Assembly (NCBI GenBank): GCA_937871285.1
Contig: CALMQS010000039.1
Span: 62,001-126,000, forward strand
Source of the DNA: an uncultured Sphingobacteriales bacterium
Lineage (GTDB): Bacteria; Bacteroidota; Bacteroidia; Chitinophagales; Chitinophagaceae
Direction of reading: 5' to 3'
Length of the DNA: 64,000 nt
Shown one piece after another: positions 52,870 to 61,832 of this stretch (the first letter of the stretch is position 1; each line of letters opens with the position of its first letter). The notes below the pieces were generated by a model. The model was not told where the DNA came from. It was given only the letters and a program-made list of their open reading frames with translations, and ran no database searches. Position numbers and translations under genes: made by a program.

Positions 52870-54396
52870 TTATATGGTTACCGAAGCAATGAACTGCTGC
52901 CACTCTTCCAGCATTTTGCCTTTCATAACCCTTGGGAATTTATGTTGCCCTCCAAGCTTACCTTTGCTTTCCATAAATTCCATGAAGTTTTTTTCCGACA
53001 ATACTGTAAGCAAAACCGCTTTTAACGCACTTTTTCTTTCTACCGCATAATCATCATTCAGCTCCTTCAGGTTATTGTCTATCGCCAGGCGCAGGCTTTC
53101 CGCATCTACGGTATCATCGCATGCTACATACCAGTGATGGGCGAAAAAAGATTCATAGGGAATGCCTGCTACTGTAAATTCGGGAATGGAAATATTCAGT
53201 TGCTGACCCGCCAGTTGAATGGCTTTATTCATATTATCAACACTCAGGTGCTCTCCTACAAGACTCAGGAAATGCTTCGTTCTTCCGGTAATTACGATCT
53301 CGGATCTTTTTTTATCTGTAAACCGCACCGTGTCTCCTATAAGGTATCTCCATGCTCCTGCGGAAGTGCTTAGTAAAATAGCATAATCCGTTCCTTCCTC
53401 CGCTTCATCCAGCAAAAGGGTTTGCGCACTGTTAATAATATTTCCTTCAGGGTCAAAATTCCGGCTGTTAAAAGGCACAAATTCAAGAAAGATATGCTCA
53501 TTGGTGCTCAGCTTCATCCCTTTCCCGTTCTGCCTGTCCTGGTAAGCAATAAAACCTTCCGAAGCCAGGTAGGTTTCTATATAAGTGAGGGGTTTGCCCA
53601 ATAACTTTTCGAATCCTTTTTTATATGGGTTGAACGCTACGCCGCCGTGCACATAAAAAGCAAGGTTAGGCCATATCTCATGTATATTATTGAGCTGGTA
53701 TTTTTCTATAACCATCTCCATACACATTTGTATCCAGGCGGGTACGCCTACAACAAACCCAATATCCCAGTGTGGCGCCTGTTCTACAATCTCGTCTAAC
53801 TTGGTGTTCCAGTCTTTTGTACGGGCAATTTTCTTGCCTGGCTTATAGAATGGGCTGAACCAGAAAGGCACTTTTTTGGCGGTAATGCCGCTCAGGTCGC
53901 CGGAATAGTAGCCGGGTCCTTTTTGCAGGTCAGTGCTTCCCCCCAGCATCAGCCAGCCTTTGCTGATAGATTTAACAGGAATATTTTCGTAATTGCGCAG
54001 GGTAAGCATTTGCTTGATCATTACAATACGGTTGCCCCGCATAAGATCATTCGTAATGGGTATATATTTACTGGCAGATCCGGAAGTGCCTGAGCTGAGG
54101 GCAAAATATTCAATCTTTCCCGGCCAGCATACGTCCGGAATGCCGTCTAATGTACGATGCCACCATTGTGCATATATGCTGTCATAATCAAAAATGGGAA
54201 CAAGCCGCTGAAAGATTTTTTCGGGATGTTTGTGCAGCAGTATTTCATCAAAATGATAGGTTTGCCCAAACTCCGTATATCTTGCCTTTTTTAATAATTT
54301 TTTTAGCACACGACCCTGTTGCCGCCGCTGCGGACCGGGATGCAATTTTAATGTTCTTGCAATTGTTTTAGGAATCGGTATTTCAAGAAGCCCCAT
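52870..54396 (-). CDS. GH3 auxin-responsive promoter-like adenylating enzyme
   Basis: A 508-residue protein of the GH3 family, ANL-type acyl-adenylating enzymes that in plants conjugate amino acids to jasmonate or auxin. Motifs seen: FALSSGTSGSASKYIPIT (ATP phosphate loop), YLASEGFIAYQD, WRYLIGDTVRFTD and ITGRTKHFLSLVGEHLSV. Bacterial homologues are frequent in Bacteroidota with unknown substrates. The start is MGLLEIPIPK at 54396; the frame is open to 54495 but the extra part overlaps the GT2 gene. Confidence 0.88.
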   Translation of the reverse strand: MGLLEIPIPKTIARTLKLHPGPQRRQQGRVLKKLLKKARYTEFGQTYHFDEILLHKHPEKIFQRLVPIFDYDSIYAQWWHRTLDGIPDVCWPGKIEYFALSSGTSGSASKYIPITNDLMRGNRIVMIKQMLTLRNYENIPVKSISKGWLMLGGSTDLQKGPGYYSGDLSGITAKKVPFWFSPFYKPGKKIARTKDWNTKLDEIVEQAPHWDIGFVVGVPAWIQMCMEMVIEKYQLNNIHEIWPNLAFYVHGGVAFNPYKKGFEKLLGKPLTYIETYLASEGFIAYQDRQNGKGMKLSTNEHIFLEFVPFNSRNFDPEGNIINSAQTLLLDEAEEGTDYAILLSTSAGAWRYLIGDTVRFTDKKRSEIVITGRTKHFLSLVGEHLSVDNMNKAIQLAGQQLNISIPEFTVAGIPYESFFAHHWYVACDDTVDAESLRLAIDNNLKELNDDYAVERKSALKAVLLTVLSEKNFMEFMESKGKLGGQHKFPRVMKGKMLEEWQQFIASVTI

Positions 54397-54491
54397 TGAA
54401 TATAGATGGGTTAATGATATGTTGTTAACAGGCAAATGTATGACACTAGTTTGTATACGCCTAAATTCCCATAGCTTTTGTAAACCGCCTG

Positions 54492-55811
54492 TCACAAATC
54501 ATTCCCCGCATGTAACCCCCCGGTAATGCCTTTACTCCCGGCAGCATGTATTCCTATCCTTACTCCTCTGCTGTCCAGCAACCCGGTTAGCTTTATAATT
54601 TCCGCAAAAGATTGTTCTCCTTCGCAAACAACAATATTCCTGATATGATGACGCTTTAATATGTCCTTTATGGTGCTGAGGTTCTTCGTAACATTTTGCT
54701 CTCCCGGTAAAATACCAATTCGCCTGGTTTTCCTGCTATTGGTATCGTTCATCACTGTTAAAACCTGGTTATACCTTTCCTCTTCACCTATAATAAGTAC
54801 TTCCAATGCGCTTTCCAGGTTTCGCTTTTTAATGGCATTTACATTATTTTGTACCAGGTACAGCAAATGGGCTATAGCCCCCCTTAGCCATATGGCTGTT
54901 TGTATACAAAAGTTATATACGCCCGCCTTTCGCTTTCCATAATGTTTGTTAACGAAAACACGCATGGCGCCGTAAAACATACGCACATAGCGTATGTTTT
55001 TCTGAGGTGTGCTTTTTCCCTTAAAATGAAGGATGGTTACCCCGGGATAATAATAATTTTTATACCCCTGCTTTTGAATACGGTAGCTCAGGTCAATATC
55101 CTCACCATACATAAAGAATGCTTCATCAAAACCGCCGGTAATATCCAATATGTTTTTTTTGATCATCATAAAAGCGCCGGCAATCACATCGGCTTCATGT
55201 GTCTGAAATTCATCCAGGTTGCCAAGATAATATTTTGCAAAGAACCCCGAACGGGGAAATAATCCTGCCAATCCGCTGAGCTTAAAAAAGGAGGCTGCGG
55301 GGGAAGGGAATGCTCTTTTACTTTCTTTTAAGAAGCTGCCCGATTCATCAATCATCCGCACACCCAGCGCACCGGATTGAGTATGTGATCTTAAAAAGTC
55401 AATGCATCTTTCAAAACAATCCTCACCCACAATGGTATCGGGGTTTAAAAAAAGAATATATTCCCCTTTAGCATGCTTTAACCCAAGGTTACAGGCTTTG
55501 GCGAAACCCAGGTTTTCTTTATTCCAGTAAAAGGTAGCTTCCGGGAAAGCCGGCTCAAGATATGCGCGGCTGCCATCTGAAGAAAAATTGTCAACCACTA
55601 TTACTTCCATGGCAATATGTTGCCCCGCCTTATAAACGGAGAAGAGGCATTGCTCAAGGAAGTATTTTACATTGTAGTTAACGATGATTACAGAAAGCAC
55701 TATAATATTTGATTGAGGCAACGAATTAAGAAATTTTAGAGGAGGCCGCAAAATCTTATCTGCAATCCCCATAATCAGACAATGCCATGACTTAAATTTT
55801 TGCCTGTACAA
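54492..55811 (-). CDS. GT2 glycosyltransferase with C-terminal Rossmann-like domain
   Basis: A 439-residue protein. Residues about 35-270 are a GT-A fold glycosyltransferase: LSVIIVNYNVKYFLEQCL, VIVVDNFSSDGSRAYL, FLNPDTIVGEDCFE, GAFMMIKKNI and GEDIDLSYRIQKQGYKNYY. Residues about 325-439 (LEVLIIGEEERYNQVL, NIVVCEGEQSFAEIIKL) look like the CoA-binding-like Rossmann domain of polyprenyl glycosylphosphotransferases, but without their membrane catalytic part. This fusion is unusual. The start may be ATG 55772 (MGIADKIL) rather than 55811. Probably adds a rhamnose-like sugar to a surface glycan. Confidence 0.85.
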   Translation of the reverse strand: MYRQKFKSWHCLIMGIADKILRPPLKFLNSLPQSNIIVLSVIIVNYNVKYFLEQCLFSVYKAGQHIAMEVIVVDNFSSDGSRAYLEPAFPEATFYWNKENLGFAKACNLGLKHAKGEYILFLNPDTIVGEDCFERCIDFLRSHTQSGALGVRMIDESGSFLKESKRAFPSPAASFFKLSGLAGLFPRSGFFAKYYLGNLDEFQTHEADVIAGAFMMIKKNILDITGGFDEAFFMYGEDIDLSYRIQKQGYKNYYYPGVTILHFKGKSTPQKNIRYVRMFYGAMRVFVNKHYGKRKAGVYNFCIQTAIWLRGAIAHLLYLVQNNVNAIKKRNLESALEVLIIGEEERYNQVLTVMNDTNSRKTRRIGILPGEQNVTKNLSTIKDILKRHHIRNIVVCEGEQSFAEIIKLTGLLDSRGVRIGIHAAGSKGITGGLHAGNDL

Positions 55812-55832
55812 AGGCCGGTTGAACTAACTTTG
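55799..55832 (+). promoter_or_regulatory. promoter of korA
   Basis: TTTG (55799-55802) and TAACTTTG (55825-55832), 22 nt apart, match the Bacteroidota consensus. The korA start is 25 nt beyond. It partly overlaps the 5' end of the divergent GT2 gene. Confidence 0.6.
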
Positions 55833-55857
55833 CAAAGTTTCATTTAAACAGAGCATA

Positions 55858-57705
55858 ATGGCTACGAAGACAGAAGTATTACAGGAAGTAGTGATCAAGT
55901 TTGCAGGCGACAGCGGCGATGGAATGCAGCTTACCGGAAGTCAGTTTACTAATAATACCGCCCTTTTGGGTATAGATTTGGCCACTTTCCCCGACTTCCC
56001 TGCTGAAATACGGGCGCCCCAGGGCACCCTACCGGGCGTTAGCGGCTACCAGTTGCGTTTTTCCAGCGATATGGTGTATACCCCCGGCGATGAATGCGAC
56101 GTGCTGGTGGCGATGAATGCCGCAGCGCTGAAAGTAAACCTGAAAGCCCTGAAAAAAGGAGGGAGGATCATTGCCAATACCGACGGGTTTGATGTAAAAA
56201 ATCTCAGGCTGGCCAATTATCCCGAAGGTATTAACCCGCTGGAAGATGACAGTCTTGGCAGTTATGAGGTAATTAAAATGGACGTTACTAAAATGACCCG
56301 CGAGGCGCTGAAGGATATTACCATGGGCACCAAGGAAAAAGACAGGGCGAAAAACATGTTCGTGCTGGGCTTTTTATACTGGATGTATAACCGCAGCATG
56401 GATAATACCATTCAGTTCATAGAAGAAAAATTCGGTAAAAAACCTGAAATATTAGAAAGCAATATAAGAGCGCTTAAGGCAGGTTATCATTACGGCGACA
56501 CTACGGAAGCTTTTGGTACAACGTACACGGTAGTGAAAGCCCGCATGCAAAGCGGCACCTACCGCTCTGTTATGGGCAACCAGGCGCTGGCTTACGGACT
56601 GATCGCCTTTTCTCAAAAAAGCGGGTTGCCTATATTCCTTGGCTCTTATCCTATTACGCCGGCATCGGATATTTTACACGAGCTGAGCCGGCATAAAACC
56701 TTTGGCATCCGTACGTTCCAGGCAGAAGATGAAATTGCAGGTATTTCAGCCGCCATTGGCGCTGCGTACGGGGGGAGCCTGGGCGTTACTACAACCTCCG
56801 GTCCCGGCATGGCTTTAAAAACCGAAGCAATGGGGCTGGCTGTTATGCTGGAGATACCGCTGGTTATTATAGATGTTCAGCGGGGAGGACCTTCTACAGG
56901 CTTACCTACCAAAACAGAGCAAAGCGACTTATTGCAGGCCTATTATGGAAGAAACGGGGAATGCCCGATGCCGGTGGTTGCCGCTTCTTCGCCACACGAT
57001 TGTTTTGACGCGGTATACGAGGCCTGCCGGATCTCGGTGCAGCACATGACCCCCATCATTTTTTTAAGCGATGGGTATATTGCCAACGGCGCCGAACCCT
57101 GGCGTTTCCCCCAAAGCGCCGATTTACCGGAAGTACCCGTTCACTTCAAAAAGGAGCTGGGGCATGGGGAAGAAAAATTTCACCCCTACCTGCGCGATGA
57201 AAAGCTGGTCCGCCCCTGGGTAGTGCCCGGCACACCTGCGCTGGAGCATCGTATTGGCGGTATTGAAAAGCAAAACATTACGGGAAATGTGAGCTACGAC
57301 CCTGAAAATCATCAGCTAATGGTAAAGATCAGGGAAGAAAAGGTGGAAAAGATAGCCGATGATATTCCTGAACAGCAATTAGACAGCGGCCCGGACAAAG
57401 GAAAGCTGCTCGTGCTGGGCTGGGGATCTACTTACGGGGTTATAAAAAGTGCTGTTGCCGAATTACAGGTTCAGGGTTATGAGGTTTCCCACGCACATAT
57501 CCGTTATTTAAGACCTTTCCCCAAAAACCTTGGAGATATCATCCAAAGTTTTGACCAGGTGCTTATCCCGGAGATCAACAATGGCCAGCTTATCAAAATC
57601 CTCCGCGATAAATACCTTGTTGATGCCAAAGGCTATAATAAAATTATGGGCGTACCCATTACCAAAGGAGAATTAACGGAAGTGATGAAGAAAATGCTTG
57701 TGTAG
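55858..57705 (+). CDS. korA: 2-oxoacid:acceptor oxidoreductase, fused gamma-alpha subunit
   Basis: One subunit of a ferredoxin-linked 2-oxoacid (probably 2-oxoglutarate) oxidoreductase that makes acyl-CoA and CO2. 615 residues: an N-terminal gamma domain (about 10-190, IKFAGDSGDGMQLTGSQF) is fused to the alpha domain (about 210-600, GSYPITPASDILHELS, FQAEDEIAGISAAIGAAYGG, GPGMALKTEA, DVQRGGPSTGLPTKTEQSDL). The beta subunit that binds thiamine diphosphate (korB), which normally follows, is not present; the next gene is idi on the other strand. So the complex must be completed from elsewhere in the genome. Confidence 0.9.
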   Translation: MATKTEVLQEVVIKFAGDSGDGMQLTGSQFTNNTALLGIDLATFPDFPAEIRAPQGTLPGVSGYQLRFSSDMVYTPGDECDVLVAMNAAALKVNLKALKKGGRIIANTDGFDVKNLRLANYPEGINPLEDDSLGSYEVIKMDVTKMTREALKDITMGTKEKDRAKNMFVLGFLYWMYNRSMDNTIQFIEEKFGKKPEILESNIRALKAGYHYGDTTEAFGTTYTVVKARMQSGTYRSVMGNQALAYGLIAFSQKSGLPIFLGSYPITPASDILHELSRHKTFGIRTFQAEDEIAGISAAIGAAYGGSLGVTTTSGPGMALKTEAMGLAVMLEIPLVIIDVQRGGPSTGLPTKTEQSDLLQAYYGRNGECPMPVVAASSPHDCFDAVYEACRISVQHMTPIIFLSDGYIANGAEPWRFPQSADLPEVPVHFKKELGHGEEKFHPYLRDEKLVRPWVVPGTPALEHRIGGIEKQNITGNVSYDPENHQLMVKIREEKVEKIADDIPEQQLDSGPDKGKLLVLGWGSTYGVIKSAVAELQVQGYEVSHAHIRYLRPFPKNLGDIIQSFDQVLIPEINNGQLIKILRDKYLVDAKGYNKIMGVPITKGELTEVMKKMLV

Positions 57706-57767
57706 CAGTCCGTTCCGGGTTAATAGGGGTTTATATCAAAAACAGCCCGCATCGCATCAAAAATGAC

Positions 57768-58307
57768 TTATACACCTGAAACCCGGCCGCCGATACCCTG
57801 CTTCTCCATCATCGGGAAAGCGATGGCAAACCAGGCGGTATACTGCTCAGGCGTATGCTTCAATTCCTGGCGGATGATAGCTAAAGACTTATAGCAAAAA
57901 GATTTTACCTCTGTGGGGTCCGGCAAAATAGCTCCTTCATAAATACCGGTGAACACATGGTCAAATTCATTTTCAGTGAGGCCATTGTCAAAATTTGCAG
58001 TATAAATAAAGTCAAACGCCTTTTGCAGCGGAACCACAAAGCCAAGCTCTTCCTTTAACCGCCTCTGCGCGGCCGCCAGCGTGGTTTCTCCGGGCCGGGG
58101 ATGGCTGCAGCAGGCGTTGGTCCATAAGCCCGGGCTGTGGTATTTGCCCAAAGCCCTCTGCTGCAACAGCATTTCACCCTTATTATTAAAAATAAACACA
58201 CTGAAGGCTCTGTGTAAAAGTGCCTTACGGTGGGCCTCCATCTTTTCCATGGTGCCCAACGCTTCGTCTTTATCATTTACCAGTATAAGATCATGCTGAT
58301 TGTTCAT
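57768..58307 (-). CDS. idi: isopentenyl-diphosphate delta-isomerase, type 1
   Basis: Interconverts IPP and DMAPP, the isoprenoid precursors. 179 residues of the Nudix-related family. Residues TNACCSHPRPGE carry the catalytic Cys (66/67). AAQRRLKEELGF is the Nudix-like helix, and NEFDHVFTG holds the essential Glu. Normal length for the bacterial enzyme. Confidence 0.92.
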   Translation of the reverse strand: MNNQHDLILVNDKDEALGTMEKMEAHRKALLHRAFSVFIFNNKGEMLLQQRALGKYHSPGLWTNACCSHPRPGETTLAAAQRRLKEELGFVVPLQKAFDFIYTANFDNGLTENEFDHVFTGIYEGAILPDPTEVKSFCYKSLAIIRQELKHTPEQYTAWFAIAFPMMEKQGIGGRVSGV

Positions 58308-58449
58308 GCCAGTTAAGTTAAGGAATTCAGTGATGCCCGCAAACCTATATCATTTAATTTTTACTTTAATGTAACTTTTACGCCGCTTAACCGTATAACA
58401 TTTTAAATCACACATTAGGGAGGTAATTTTAAGAGATTTAACTGACTGT

Positions 58450-58932
58450 ATGACCGAAAAAGAGTATAACGAATGTGTTAGCTGCTACGCAGATAATGTG
58501 TATAGGTTTATTCTCAAAAATCTCAGGCATGAAGAAGATGCCCGGGATGTGGTACAAACCGCTTTTGAAAAAATGTGGCGCAACCGGGAAGAGGTACGGT
58601 ACGAAAAAAGTAAATCGTACCTGTTTACCGTGGCCTATAATCAAATGATTGACCATATCCGGAAAGGAAAGCGGATAAGTCTGAAAGAGGAGTTCAGGGA
58701 AGACGCGGGCATTACACAACCAAAGCACAGTGTTAGGAAAATACTGGAGCAGGCCATGGAAAGACTGAATGAAACCCAGCGTTCATTAGTGATGCTGAAA
58801 GATTATGAAGGTTATTCGTATGAAGAAATTGGACGAATAACCGGGTTGAACGAAAGCCAGGTAAAGGTATATCTGCACCGTGCAAGAGTGCAGCTAAAGG
58901 AATACTTAGTTAAGATGGAAAATGTGATATAA
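58450..58932 (+). CDS. ECF RNA polymerase sigma factor
   Basis: A 160-residue sigma-70 ECF factor. Region 2 (about 10-75) with HEEDARDVVQTAFEKMWRN, and region 4 (about 100-155) with GYSYEEIGRITGLNESQVKVYLHRARVQLKEYL for -35 recognition. It starts a three-gene set with an anti-sigma-like protein 39 nt downstream and an outer-membrane barrel. Such sets in Bacteroidota usually respond to envelope state. Confidence 0.92.
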   Translation: MTEKEYNECVSCYADNVYRFILKNLRHEEDARDVVQTAFEKMWRNREEVRYEKSKSYLFTVAYNQMIDHIRKGKRISLKEEFREDAGITQPKHSVRKILEQAMERLNETQRSLVMLKDYEGYSYEEIGRITGLNESQVKVYLHRARVQLKEYLVKMENVI

Positions 58933-58971
58933 TAAGTGGTATATGAAAAGTGGTAAGTAAAAAAATCAAAC

Positions 58972-60126
58972 ATGGAAATTAACAGGGATAATTATGAAAT
59001 GTTCTTTTTGCTGTATACAGATAATGAACTGGATGCAGCGGAACAAAAAGCAGTGGAAGCCTTTGTTGACCTCCATGCCGACCTGAAGGAAGAGTTGAAT
59101 GCCCTGCTGCAAACCCGCCTTTCCGCTAATGAAACCTTTCCTTTCCTGCATAAGGAAAACTTATATAAAACAGCTGAAGAGACTTCTTTTATTCATACAG
59201 GGAACTATGAAGAATATTTTGTGCTGTATGCGGATGGTGAACTGAATGCGGAGGATCGAAAAACGGTGGAAGGGTTTATAGAAAAACATCCGCAGAAACA
59301 GGCGGAACTCCTCCTCCTGCAGCGGGTAAAAATACAACCCGATCATAGCATTGTATTTCCCGGTAAAGCTTCATTATACAGAACAGAAAAAACAACGGCG
59401 CGTGTAATTACTTTCCAGTGGCGGCGTATGGTGGCAGCCGCTTCCATTATAGCCATAGGAGGCTGGTTGTGGATGAATGCGGGTAACATCACTCCACAAC
59501 AGGCAGTGGAACAGCCGCTGGCAGCTAAAACACCGCAACCGGCAGAACCGGAAGCCCGGCAAAGTAAAGCAACACCAGCACCTCCTATAACAATAAAAGA
59601 AACAACCATTGAACAACCAGCTATTATAAACAAAGCTGAAGCAACCGCTGAAAGCCCGGTCGCGGCACGCAGTACGCTAAAAGCGCCTGCACACAGCATA
59701 ACCACTGCACCTGTTTTGCCGGCAAACAACATAGCGGATAACGGGGAAAGTAAAATAGCCTCAACCGTTGACCAGGCACCTGCTTTGTTTGACAAAACCA
59801 CGAAATTAGTTGCCCATGTTCCGCCGGTTCCTGAAACAAACGGGGTGGTTCATAACAGCACACCCGTTCCGGAAGAAGTAAAACCACTTATTCTTGACCA
59901 GGCCGCCTTCCACGGAAAAGACAATGACGTGCAGCATGAAGCGATAACAAAGCGTGAGGAGGGCATCGCTTATTGGGATACAAACGATACAGAAAAAAAA
60001 TCAAAAGGAAAGTTTCGTGGTTTGTTAAGAAGGGCATCCCGCCTTGTTAACCACGTTACCAACCCCGATATAGACGATAAACAAGCTATTGTGCGGGTTG
60101 CCAGCTTTGAGATTACCAGGAAATAA
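58972..60126 (+). CDS. anti-sigma-like membrane protein with duplicated N-terminal module
   Basis: A 384-residue protein. Two copies of a roughly 60-residue module stand in tandem at about 7-67 and 78-138: NYEMFFLLYTDNELDAAEQK and NYEEYFVLYADGELNAEDRK begin them, LYK and LYR end them. A membrane segment follows (about 152-167). Then a Thr/Ala/Pro-rich stretch (about 170-320) and a basic C-terminal segment (GKFRGLLRRASRLVNHV). By position it should bind the ECF sigma factor; no zinc-binding HxxxCxxC is seen. Probably co-transcribed with the sigma gene. Confidence 0.8.
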   Translation: MEINRDNYEMFFLLYTDNELDAAEQKAVEAFVDLHADLKEELNALLQTRLSANETFPFLHKENLYKTAEETSFIHTGNYEEYFVLYADGELNAEDRKTVEGFIEKHPQKQAELLLLQRVKIQPDHSIVFPGKASLYRTEKTTARVITFQWRRMVAAASIIAIGGWLWMNAGNITPQQAVEQPLAAKTPQPAEPEARQSKATPAPPITIKETTIEQPAIINKAEATAESPVAARSTLKAPAHSITTAPVLPANNIADNGESKIASTVDQAPALFDKTTKLVAHVPPVPETNGVVHNSTPVPEEVKPLILDQAAFHGKDNDVQHEAITKREEGIAYWDTNDTEKKSKGKFRGLLRRASRLVNHVTNPDIDDKQAIVRVASFEITRK

Positions 60127-60154
60127 ACAATGCATTAATTTTAAATCAGGAACA

Positions 60155-61003
60155 ATGAAAAAAGTACATCTGATGATGGGCGGCGTATTGCTATGCCTTA
60201 CAGGAATGGCGCAAACAGACACAACGCTACAGGAAAAACCTTCGCCCGATACCTTAAGGGTAGGCTCCATCATTATTATTAAAGACGGTAAAGAAAATAA
60301 AACGGAAGACACCTATCAAAAACACAGGCCTGTAAACAGGAGCCGCTGGAAAAACAAAGTGTCTACCAACTGGTTCATTGTTGATCTGGGTTTCGCTAAT
60401 CACAACGATAAAACCAATTACAGCTCAACTGAAGCGCAGAATTTTGTACATGGCACTACCCTTGCAAAGCCGGCTGCTAAAAGCGATTTTGCAGTAAAGA
60501 CAGGATCCTTCAATTTTAACCTTTGGCTTTTTATGCAGCGCATGAGCCTGTACAAACAGGTAGTAAACCTTAAGTATGGCGCAGGGATAGAGCTGTATAA
60601 ATATTATTACAAATCCGACATTCGCTACATTGAGGGACCCGATCCTTATGTGGAAAGACAGGACGTTTCTTTCAAAAGAAATAAGCTGGCTTTTGATTAT
60701 GTAACCGTTCCGCTCATGCTTAACATTAACCCTAACCCCCAGCACAAAAATGGCGGCATAAATGTGAGCGCGGGCATAAGCGCCAGCTATTTGTATGGCG
60801 CAAGAAATAAGCAAAAGAGCGACGACTTTGGCAAAGAAAAGTTTGCAGGCGACTTTAACCTCGAAAGATGGAAGCTTGCCTATATTGCTGAGCTGGGGCT
60901 GGGGCCGGTGCGCCTCTACGGTTCCTACGCTATTACTCCTTTACACCAGTATGGCGTAAATCAGCACCCTTACGCAGTAGGCGTTCGTTTTAGCAGTTGG
61001 TAA
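60155..61003 (+). CDS. outer-membrane beta-barrel protein in the ECF operon
   Basis: A 282-residue protein with signal peptide MKKVHLMMGGVLLCLTGMAQ. The rest shows beta-barrel traits: alternating hydrophobic strands, KYGAGIELYKYYYKS, GGINVSAGISASYLYGARN and a terminal VRFSSW. Similar to PorT/outer membrane beta-barrel families. Function unknown; could be sensor or target of the ECF system. The start at 60155 lies 28 nt behind the anti-sigma gene; the frame opens to 60089 within that gene. Confidence 0.82.
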   Translation: MKKVHLMMGGVLLCLTGMAQTDTTLQEKPSPDTLRVGSIIIIKDGKENKTEDTYQKHRPVNRSRWKNKVSTNWFIVDLGFANHNDKTNYSSTEAQNFVHGTTLAKPAAKSDFAVKTGSFNFNLWLFMQRMSLYKQVVNLKYGAGIELYKYYYKSDIRYIEGPDPYVERQDVSFKRNKLAFDYVTVPLMLNINPNPQHKNGGINVSAGISASYLYGARNKQKSDDFGKEKFAGDFNLERWKLAYIAELGLGPVRLYGSYAITPLHQYGVNQHPYAVGVRFSSW

Positions 61004-61044
61004 AGTTTTTCGAAATACGTGAGTGCTGTTGTAGACCGGGGGCC

Positions 61045-61178
61045 GGGGATGTCTGAAAAGTAATATTTTGCCACGAAGTCACGAAAACACGAAGAAAATA
61101 AAACGGGAAGGTCAGGACTTTGTGTTTTTGTGTCTTAGTGGCATATCTTCTATACCGGCCTTTTTGAGACAGCCCTCC
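61045..61178. repeat. family A palindromic MITE-like element, copy 3
   Basis: About 134 bp with imperfect terminal repeats GGGGATGTCTGAAAAG at the left and CTTTTTGAGACAGCCCTCC at the right. The inner GCCAC (61070-61074) and GTGGC (61138-61142) flank AAGAAAATAAAACGGGAAGG, shared with copy 1. It lies between convergent genes. Confidence 0.8.
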
Positions 61179-61187
61179 TAATTTCCG

Positions 61188-61256
61188 GCTTCACATTTCT
61201 CTCACGCCGCTCCATTTCCACACTTCCACATTTTCACGTTTCCACATTTCCTCCCT
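61188..61256. repeat. degenerate short-word repeat tract
   Basis: Words TTCACATTTCTCTC, CCACACTTCCACATTTTC and ACGTTTCCACATTTCC end at the tadA stop. Inverted counterpart of the tract at 659-710. Confidence 0.6.
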
Positions 61257-61710
61257 ACCTCCTGCTTTTAAAAAAAAGTTTCATCAACTGTGCGCATTCT
61301 TCCTGCAAAACGCCTTTTACCACGATGGTTTTAGGATGAAAGGGCGACAATTGCGGCTGGTTGCTGAAAGGGGGGCGGCTGATGCTGCCGTTTTTTTCAT
61401 CAATAGCGCCAAAAATAATTTTGCCGATCTTACTCCAGTATAATGCGCCTGCACACATCAGGCAGGGCTCCACCGTAATATAAATGCTGGCTTCCGGTAA
61501 GTATTTGCTGCCCAGATAATTGAACGCAGAAGTAAGGGCGATCATTTCTGCATGAGCCGTAGGGTCATTTAGCTTTTCAACCTGGTTATACCCACGTCCA
61601 ATAATGGTATTGTTCATTACTACAATGGCGCCTACAGGTATCTCTTCTTCCTCAAAGGCCCTTTTGGCTTCCTTCAATGCCTGCTGCATGAAATGTATAT
61701 CCTCCTGCAT
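61255..61710 (-). CDS. tadA: tRNA adenosine deaminase TadA
   Basis: Deaminates the wobble adenosine of tRNA-Arg to inosine. 151 residues of the cytidine deaminase fold with HAE (53-55) and PCLMC (82-86), giving the zinc ligands and proton shuttle Glu55. Segment EEIPVGAIVVMNNTIIGRGYN is typical of TadA. Other nucleoside deaminases share this fold, but the sequence is closest to TadA. Confidence 0.92.
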   Translation of the reverse strand: MQEDIHFMQQALKEAKRAFEEEEIPVGAIVVMNNTIIGRGYNQVEKLNDPTAHAEMIALTSAFNYLGSKYLPEASIYITVEPCLMCAGALYWSKIGKIIFGAIDEKNGSISRPPFSNQPQLSPFHPKTIVVKGVLQEECAQLMKLFFKSRR

Positions 61711-61787
61711 AGAATCCGAAATTATAACAATTCCGCCGTATGAGAATTTGAGCAGGATATAGTGTAAGGTTTATGCGCTGCTTTGCT

Positions 61788-61795
61788 TATTTTTG
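61788..61795 (+). promoter_or_regulatory. -7 promoter box of rpiB
   Basis: TATTTTTG fits TAnnTTTG; the rpiB start is 38 nt on. No clear -33. Confidence 0.35.
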
Positions 61796-61832
61796 TAACG
61801 TATAATATCTTCACAGACAAACCTGGTAATAT

